DNA of 64,000 nt. Source: Streptomyces cyaneofuscatus (GTDB lineage: Bacteria > Actinomycetota > Actinomycetes > Streptomycetales > Streptomycetaceae). Positions within the stretch are counted from its first letter, which is position 1, and each line of letters opens with the position of its first letter. Positions 59,127 through 64,000 of this stretch are shown here, one piece after another. The stretch covers positions 124,001 to 188,000 of the forward strand of contig NZ_JOEM01000010.1 of the NCBI RefSeq assembly GCF_000718135.1, given 5' to 3'. The position numbers and the translations under genes were made by a program. The notes beneath the pieces are model-generated. The model was not told the origin of the DNA. It saw only the letters and a list, made by a program, of their open reading frames with translations, and ran no database searches.

Positions 59127-60908
59127 TCACCCGTGCCATGACCGCCACAGCGCCGCGTACGCGCCGTCCGCCGCCACCAGCTCGTCGTGGCTGCCCAGTT
59201 CACTGATCCGGCCGTCCTCCACCACCGCGATGACGTCCGCGTCGTGCGCGGTGTGCAGGCGGTGTGCGATCGCCACGACCGTACGGCCCTCCAGCACCCG
59301 GGCCAGTGAACGCTCCAGGTGGCGGGCGGCCCGCGGGTCCAGCAGAGAGGTCGCCTCGTCCAGCACCAGCGTGTGCGGGTCGGCCAGCACGAGGCGGGCC
59401 AGCGCGATCTGCTGCGCCTGTGCCGGGGTCAGCGCGAACCCGCCCGAACCGACCTCCGTGTCCAGCCCCTTGTCCAGGCCCTTCGCCCAGCCGTCCGCGT
59501 CGACCGCGGCCAGCGAGGCCCACAGCTCGGCATCCTGCGCACCCTCTCGGGCCAGCAGCAGGTTGTCCCGCAGCGAGCCGACGAAGACGTGGTGCTCCTG
59601 GTTGACCAGGGCGACATGCTCCCGGACCCGCTCCGCCGTCATCCGCGACAGCTCGGCCCCGCCGAGGGTCACCTCTCCGGTGCGCGGAGCGTAGATCCCG
59701 GCCAGCAGCCGCCCCAGCGTCGACTTGCCCGCACCCGAGGGCCCGACCAGGGCGAGCCGCGTCCCCGGAGCCACGTCCAGCGACACCTGGTGCAGGACGT
59801 CGACGCCCTCCCGGTACCCGAACCGCACCTCGTCCGCCCGTACGTCCCGGCCGTCCGGCCCGACCTCCGCGTCACCGGCGTCCGGCTCGATCTCCCGTAC
59901 GCCGACCAGCCGCGCCAACGACACCTGGGCCACCTGGAGTTCGTCGTACCAGCGCAGGATGAGGCCGATCGGGTCGACCATCATCTGGGCCAGCAGTGCG
60001 CCCGTGGTCAGCTGCCCGACCGTCAGCCAGCCCTCCAGCACGAACCAGCCGCCGAGCAGCAGGACCGCGCCGAGGATGGTCACGTACGTCGCGTTGATGA
60101 CGGGGAAGAGGACCGAGCGCAGGAACAGCGTGTACCGCTCCCACGCCGTCCACTCGGTGATCCGCCGGTCCGACAGCGCGACCCGGCGGGCGCCGAGGCG
60201 GTGCGCCTCCACGGTTCGCCCGGCGTCCACGGTCTCGGCGAGCATGGCGGCGACGGCCGCGTAACCGGCGGCCTCCGAGCGGTACGCCGAGGGCGCGCGC
60301 CGGAAGTACCAGCGGCAGCCGATGATCAGCACCGGCAGCGCGATCACCACGGCCAGCGCCAGCGGGGGAGCGGTCACGGTGAGCGCGCCGAGCAGCAGCC
60401 CGGCCCAGACGACGCCGATCGCCAGCTGCGGCACGGCCTCGCGCATCGCGTTGGCCAGCCGGTCGATGTCCGTGGTGATCCGGGAGAGCAGATCGCCCGT
60501 CCCGGCGCGCTCCAGGACCCCGGGCGGCAGCCCCACGGACCGTACGAGGAAGTCCTCGCGCAGATCGGCGAGCATCTCCTCGCCCAGCATCGCTCCGCGC
60601 AGCCGCATGGACCGGGTGAACACCGTCTGGATCACCAGCGCGACGGCGAAGATGGCCGCCGTGCGCTCCAGATGGAGGTCGGCGACCCCGTTCGAGAGGT
60701 CCTCGACCAGCCCGCCGAGCAGATACGGTCCGGCGATCGACGCGATGACCGCCACCGCGTTGGCGCCGATCAGGAGGGCGAAGGCCTTGCGGTGACGCCG
60801 CAGCAGATCCCGTACGTAGCTCCGTACGGTCGTGGGGGTGCCCACGGGCAGGGTGGTGGCCGACTCCGGGGCGGCCGGGTCGTACGCCGGGGGTGCGACG
60901 CCGATCAT
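59127..60908 (-). CDS. ABC exporter half-transporter with degenerate signature motif
   Basis: 593 aa from ATG 60908 (MIGVAPPAYDPAAPESATTLPVG); the longer frame upstream is a shadow. Six-helix domain (1-~345) and ATPase (~365-593): Walker A LVGPSGAGKSTL intact, signature changed to FALTPAQAQQIALAR in place of LSGGQ, Walker B HTLVLDEATSLLD intact, switch His in VVAIAHRLHT intact. Its start overlaps the partner gene's end by 4 bp. The pair would make one good ATP site (this Walker A, partner's LSGGQ) and one degenerate site, the pattern of TM287/288 and similar exporters. Confidence 0.93.
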   Translation of the reverse strand: MIGVAPPAYDPAAPESATTLPVGTPTTVRSYVRDLLRRHRKAFALLIGANAVAVIASIAGPYLLGGLVEDLSNGVADLHLERTAAIFAVALVIQTVFTRSMRLRGAMLGEEMLADLREDFLVRSVGLPPGVLERAGTGDLLSRITTDIDRLANAMREAVPQLAIGVVWAGLLLGALTVTAPPLALAVVIALPVLIIGCRWYFRRAPSAYRSEAAGYAAVAAMLAETVDAGRTVEAHRLGARRVALSDRRITEWTAWERYTLFLRSVLFPVINATYVTILGAVLLLGGWFVLEGWLTVGQLTTGALLAQMMVDPIGLILRWYDELQVAQVSLARLVGVREIEPDAGDAEVGPDGRDVRADEVRFGYREGVDVLHQVSLDVAPGTRLALVGPSGAGKSTLGRLLAGIYAPRTGEVTLGGAELSRMTAERVREHVALVNQEHHVFVGSLRDNLLLAREGAQDAELWASLAAVDADGWAKGLDKGLDTEVGSGGFALTPAQAQQIALARLVLADPHTLVLDEATSLLDPRAARHLERSLARVLEGRTVVAIAHRLHTAHDADVIAVVEDGRISELGSHDELVAADGAYAALWRSWHG

Positions 60909-62743
60909 GCCCTCTCCTCGATTTCCTGGGTGCTGTTGTCCATGGCGGGGACGGTGACGTCGTCCGGCAAGCCGTTCGCCGCCGTTTCCTCGTCGGTCTC
61001 GCGGGTGACGACCGCCCGGTAGCGCGGTTCGGAGCGCAGCAGGTCGCGGTGGGTGCCCGCGGCGACCACGCTGCCCTCGTGGACCAGGACGACCCGGTCG
61101 GCGACGTCCAGCAGCAGCGGGGAGGAGGCGAACGCGACCGTCGTACGGCCCCGGCGCAGCCCCGCGACCCCGGCGGCGACGCGCGCCTCGGTGTGCGAGT
61201 CGACGGCGGAGGTCGGCTCGTCCAGAACCAGCGCCTCCGGGTCCGTGATCAGCGACCGGGCCAGTGCGAGCCGCTGGCGCTGACCGCCGGAGAGCGACCT
61301 GCCCCGCTCGGTGATCCGGGTCCGCATCGGGTCCCCGTCGTTGTCGGGCGAGGCCTGGGCCAGGGCGGCGAGCACGTCCCCGCACTGCGCGGCCTCCAGC
61401 GCCTCCTCGGCGGTGACCAGGCCCGAGGACGGTACGTCCAGCAGCTCCTGGAGCGTGCCGGAGAGCAGCACCGGGTCCTTGTCCTGGACCAGGACGGCGG
61501 TCCGGGCGGTGTCCAGCGGAAGCTCGTCCAGCGCGACGGCGCCGAGCAGGACCGATGGCTCCCTCTTCGCCGCCTCGGTGTCGTCTTCCCCGGTCTGCGC
61601 ATGGCCGCCCAGCCGTTCGGCCAGCCGTCCCGCCTCGTCCGGGTCGCCGCAGACGACCGCGGTGAACTGACCCCGGTGGGCCATCAGCCCGGTGGCGGGG
61701 TCGTACAGGTCGCCCGACGGAACGCCCGCCTCCGTGGCCGTCCGGTCGCTGCGGCGCAGCGACAGCACCCGTACGGCGCGCTGTGCGGACGGCCGCGAGA
61801 AGGAGTAGGCCATGGCGATCTCTTCGAAGTGACGCAAGGGGAAAAGCATCAGGGTGGCCGCGCTGTAGACCGTGACCAGTTGGCCCACGTCGATGCGGCC
61901 CTCCCGCGCCAGCGTCGCCCCGTACCAGACCAGGGAGATCAGCAGGATGCCCGGCAGGAGCACCTGCACCGCCGAGATCAGCGCCCACATCCTGGCACTG
62001 CGCACGGCCGCCTTGCGGACCTCCTGGGAGGCGCGGCGGTAGCGGCCGAGGAACAGCTCCTCGCCGCCGATGCCGCGCAGCACCCGCAGTCCGGCCACGG
62101 TGTCCGAAGCGAGCTCGGTCGCCTTGCCCGCCTTCTCGCGCTGCTCGTCGGCGCGCCGGGTGGCGCGGGGGAGCAGCGGCAGCACGGCCAGGGCCAGCAC
62201 CGGCATGGCGACGGCCACCAGGACGCCGAGGGTCGGGAGGTAGATGACCAGCCCCACGCAGACCACGACGAGCGCGATGGCGGCGGCCAGGAAGCGCGAG
62301 AGCGCCTCGACGAACCAGCCGATCTTCTCCACGTCACCGGTGGAGACGGCGACGACCTCACCGGCGGCGACCCGTCGGGTCAGGGCTGCGCCCAGCTCGG
62401 CGGTCTTGCGCGCCAGGAGCTGCTGCACCCGGGCGGCGGCGGTGATCCAGTTGGTGACGGCGGTCCGGTGGAGCATGGTGTCGCCCACCGCGATCAGGAC
62501 GCCCAGGGCCACGATCAGACCGCCGGCCAGCGCCAGGCGTGCGCCGGAGCGTTCGATGACGGCCTGGACGGCGACGCCGACGGTGACCGGGAGCCCGGCG
62601 ATGCTCAGCTGGTGGAGCAGGCCCCAGCCGAGTGACTTGAGCTGTCCGCCGAGCTGGTTGCGCCCGAGCCAGTACAGGAAGCGGGGGCCCGACCGTACAT
62701 CGGGGTCGCCGGGATCCGAATACGGAAGATCGCGAATCTGCAT
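60905..62743 (-). CDS. ABC exporter half-transporter with degenerate Walker A
   Basis: 612 aa from ATG 62743 (MQIRDLPYSDPGDPDVRSGPRFLYWLGRNQ). Six-helix domain (about 35-320), then an ATPase domain: the P-loop lysine is absent (VVCGDPDEAGRLAERLGG where GxxGxGKST is expected), signature RSLSGGQRQRLALARSLI intact, Walker B ALVLDEPTSAVD intact, switch His replaced (FASSPLLLDVAD). So it complements the partner at the competent site and makes the other non-hydrolytic. A charged insert (GGHAQTGEDDTEAAKREPS) follows the P-loop region. First gene of the two-gene unit; substrate unknown. Confidence 0.93.
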   Translation of the reverse strand: MQIRDLPYSDPGDPDVRSGPRFLYWLGRNQLGGQLKSLGWGLLHQLSIAGLPVTVGVAVQAVIERSGARLALAGGLIVALGVLIAVGDTMLHRTAVTNWITAAARVQQLLARKTAELGAALTRRVAAGEVVAVSTGDVEKIGWFVEALSRFLAAAIALVVVCVGLVIYLPTLGVLVAVAMPVLALAVLPLLPRATRRADEQREKAGKATELASDTVAGLRVLRGIGGEELFLGRYRRASQEVRKAAVRSARMWALISAVQVLLPGILLISLVWYGATLAREGRIDVGQLVTVYSAATLMLFPLRHFEEIAMAYSFSRPSAQRAVRVLSLRRSDRTATEAGVPSGDLYDPATGLMAHRGQFTAVVCGDPDEAGRLAERLGGHAQTGEDDTEAAKREPSVLLGAVALDELPLDTARTAVLVQDKDPVLLSGTLQELLDVPSSGLVTAEEALEAAQCGDVLAALAQASPDNDGDPMRTRITERGRSLSGGQRQRLALARSLITDPEALVLDEPTSAVDSHTEARVAAGVAGLRRGRTTVAFASSPLLLDVADRVVLVHEGSVVAAGTHRDLLRSEPRYRAVVTRETDEETAANGLPDDVTVPAMDNSTQEIEERA

Positions 62744-62871
62744 GACGTCCCAGGGCTCGGTATGCGCGAGGCCCGTGCGGGCCTCGGAGTTACGGGGTGA
62801 CCAAACCGTGCAAGGTTCGCTTCCCGCCCCCCTCCGAGGCAACCGGTTTTCTCCGCGGCGGCGGCCGCCCC

Positions 62872-62903
62872 CGGGGTCCCGTGCCGAGCCGCACGGGACC
62901 CCG
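62872..62903 (-). terminator. Hairpin terminator after the GH109-like gene
   Basis: Perfect 13-bp arms CGGGGTCCCGTGC (62872-62884) and GCACGGGACCCCG (62891-62903), six-base loop, 7 bp after the stop at 62910 and ahead of the ABC exporter genes. Confidence 0.7.
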
Positions 62904-62909
62904 CCGCCG

Positions 62910-64000
62910 TCACGCGGCCGGCTTCTCCGAGTCCATCCCGGACCTGGCCTTCTTCCACGCCCCCCGGGTGAAGTCCGGTATGGGGAGCGGGGCGCCCTTG
63001 GCCTTGATCGAGAGGTGGCTCAGCGGCACGGGGGCCGTCCAGACGGCCGCGTCGTACACGTCGAAGTCCGGGACCAGTCCGAGCCGCATGCACTGCATCA
63101 GCCGGAAGATCATGATGTAGTCCATCCCGCCATGGCCGCCCGGCGGATTGGCGTGTTCCTTCCAGAGCCAGTGGTCCCACTCGGCGTACTTCTTGAAGTC
63201 GTCCCACTGGTGGTTGGTGTTCGCGGGCTCCAGGTAGATCCGCTCCGGGTAGTCCTCGAAGACGCCCCGGGTACCGCCCAGGCTGTTGATACGGGAGTAC
63301 GGGTGCGGGCTCGACACATCGTGCTCCAGCCGGATCACCCGGCCCTTGGCCGTCTGGATCAGGCTGATCGTCCGGTCGGCGCCGATGTACGACTCCTTCC
63401 AGCTTGGGTCGCCCGCCGGCATGTGCTCCTTGCGGTACGCGGCGAGGCCGAGGGCGGGCGTGCCGATGCTGGTGATGGAGACGGCACGGTCACCCCGGTT
63501 GACGTCCATGTAGTTGGCGACCGGACCGAACCCGTGGTTGGGGTAGAGGTCGCCGCGCAGCTTGGTGTGCCAGAGCCGCCGCCAGGGGCCCTCGTAGTAG
63601 TCGGGGTCGAACATCAGCTCCCGCAGGTCGTGGTTGTACGCCCCCGCGCCGTGCAGCAGGTCCCCGAAGAGGCCCGCGTGCGCCATCCGGAGGACCCGCA
63701 TCTCGTTCTTGCCGTAACAACAGTTCTCCAGCTGCATGCAGTGGCGCCGGGTGCGCTCGGAGAGGTCGACGAGCTGCCAGAGCTCCTCCAGCCGCATCGC
63801 GATCGGGCACTCCACGCCGACGTGCTTCCCGTTGAGCATCGCCGCCTTCGCCATTGGGAAGTGCAGTTCCCAGGGCGTGGCCACATAGACGAAGTCGATG
63901 TCCCCGCGCCGGCAGAGGTTGACGTAGTCGTCCTCGCCCTTGGCGTAGACCGCGGGGGCGGGCTGCCCGGCGGCGGTCACCTTGGCGGCGGCCTTCTCCG
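62910..64000 (-). CDS. Gfo/Idh/MocA-family protein, GH109-like (partial, 5' end outside window)
   Basis: At least 363 aa; the start lies beyond 64000, so the N-terminal NAD-binding GxGxxG is not seen. Visible: [31 protein letters not shown] (the conserved ATP-x-x-H-x-x-M and G-K-H-V stretch), [37 protein letters not shown], and [27 protein letters not shown], which strongly recall GH109 alpha-N-acetylgalactosaminidases that use NAD in catalysis. No secretion signal can be judged. The substrate could also be another glycoside or an oxidoreductase substrate. Confidence 0.85.
   Translation of the reverse strand, partial: EKAAAKVTAAGQPAPAVYAKGEDDYVNLCRRGDIDFVYVATPWELHFPMAKAAMLNGKHVGVECPIAMRLEELWQLVDLSERTRRHCMQLENCCYGKNEMRVLRMAHAGLFGDLLHGAGAYNHDLRELMFDPDYYEGPWRRLWHTKLRGDLYPNHGFGPVANYMDVNRGDRAVSITSIGTPALGLAAYRKEHMPAGDPSWKESYIGADRTISLIQTAKGRVIRLEHDVSSPHPYSRINSLGGTRGVFEDYPERIYLEPANTNHQWDDFKKYAEWDHWLWKEHANPPGGHGGMDYIMIFRLMQCMRLGLVPDFDVYDAAVWTAPVPLSHLSIKAKGAPLPIPDFTRGAWKKARSGMDSEKPAA

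Noticed and set aside
60909..61988. A long in-frame N-terminal extension of the ABC half-transporter at 59127-60908
   Set aside because: It overlaps the partner transporter in another frame, has biased Gly/Arg composition, and ATG 60908 fits the family N-terminus.

Overview
The window is chromosomal DNA of a high-GC actinobacterium, almost certainly a Streptomyces. Evidence: G/C dominates third codon positions throughout; there are GTG and TTG starts, a WhiJ-type XRE/DUF397/ATPase cassette, a MurT-GatD pair, a secreted tripeptidyl aminopeptidase beside a urease cluster, and a c-di-AMP riboswitch in front of a cell-wall hydrolase. From memory (not a search) the order bioBAD/bioF, ureABCFGD, tap, pfkA, gatD-murT resembles the S. 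coelicolor SCO1200-SCO1260 region, so most of the window looks like conserved chromosome. I see no tRNA, rRNA, insertion sequence, phage or CRISPR array.

Layout. 0-5.1 kb: a ROK repressor, a NarL-type two-component system whose kinase is broken by a 7-bp tandem duplication, and a divergent ABC-2 pair. 5.1-13.1 kb: an unknown protein, Mug glycosylase, purB, an SGNH hydrolase, two CNNM/CorC membrane proteins, an acetyltransferase, a ribbon-helix-helix/Doc-like toxin-antitoxin pair with a palindromic promoter, and a methyltransferase. 13.2-17.9 kb: biotin genes bioB-A-D divergent from bioF, with a dyad between them. 17.9-25.3 kb: WhiJ-like cassette, an M48-like protein without its zinc motif, LysR/LysE pair, NlpC/P60 hydrolase under a c-di-AMP riboswitch, a ClpP homologue missing catalytic residues, and an Excalibur-domain protein. 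25.4-27.5 kb: an orphan Phd antitoxin and a TetR/permease pair. 27.5-33.9 kb: urease ureABCFGD, then tap.

33.9-41 kb: an epimerase-like protein, PlsC acyltransferase, CtaG, 6-phosphofructokinase, GatD/MurT (lipid II amidation) and a peptide deformylase. 41-46.9 kb: TetR/acyl-CoA dehydrogenase, glutathione peroxidase, acetyltransferase, DUF389 membrane protein, a Cys4 mini-protein and TesB thioesterase. 46.9-53.3 kb: DUF3516 helicase, YdjM-like membrane hydrolase, ATP-dependent DNA ligase and type II NADH dehydrogenase. 53.6-64 kb: a membrane protein, a DsbA-like thioredoxin, BlaI/M56 regulatory pair, a second NlpC/P60 hydrolase, a membrane spermidine-synthase-like protein, an asymmetric heterodimeric ABC exporter, and the 3' part of a GH109/Gfo-Idh-MocA gene cut by the window edge.

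Several functions concern the envelope: MurT-GatD amidation, two NlpC/P60 hydrolases, BlaI/M56, DsbA, CNNM and PlsC. The less ordinary items are several degenerate enzymes that keep their fold (ClpP-like, M48-like, Doc-like, half of the ABC exporter), the disrupted kinase, a Cys/His-rich tail on BioB, and a set of well-formed dyads at divergent or autoregulated promoters. No large undescribed multi-gene system stands out. All functional calls come from reading motifs and context; no database search was run.
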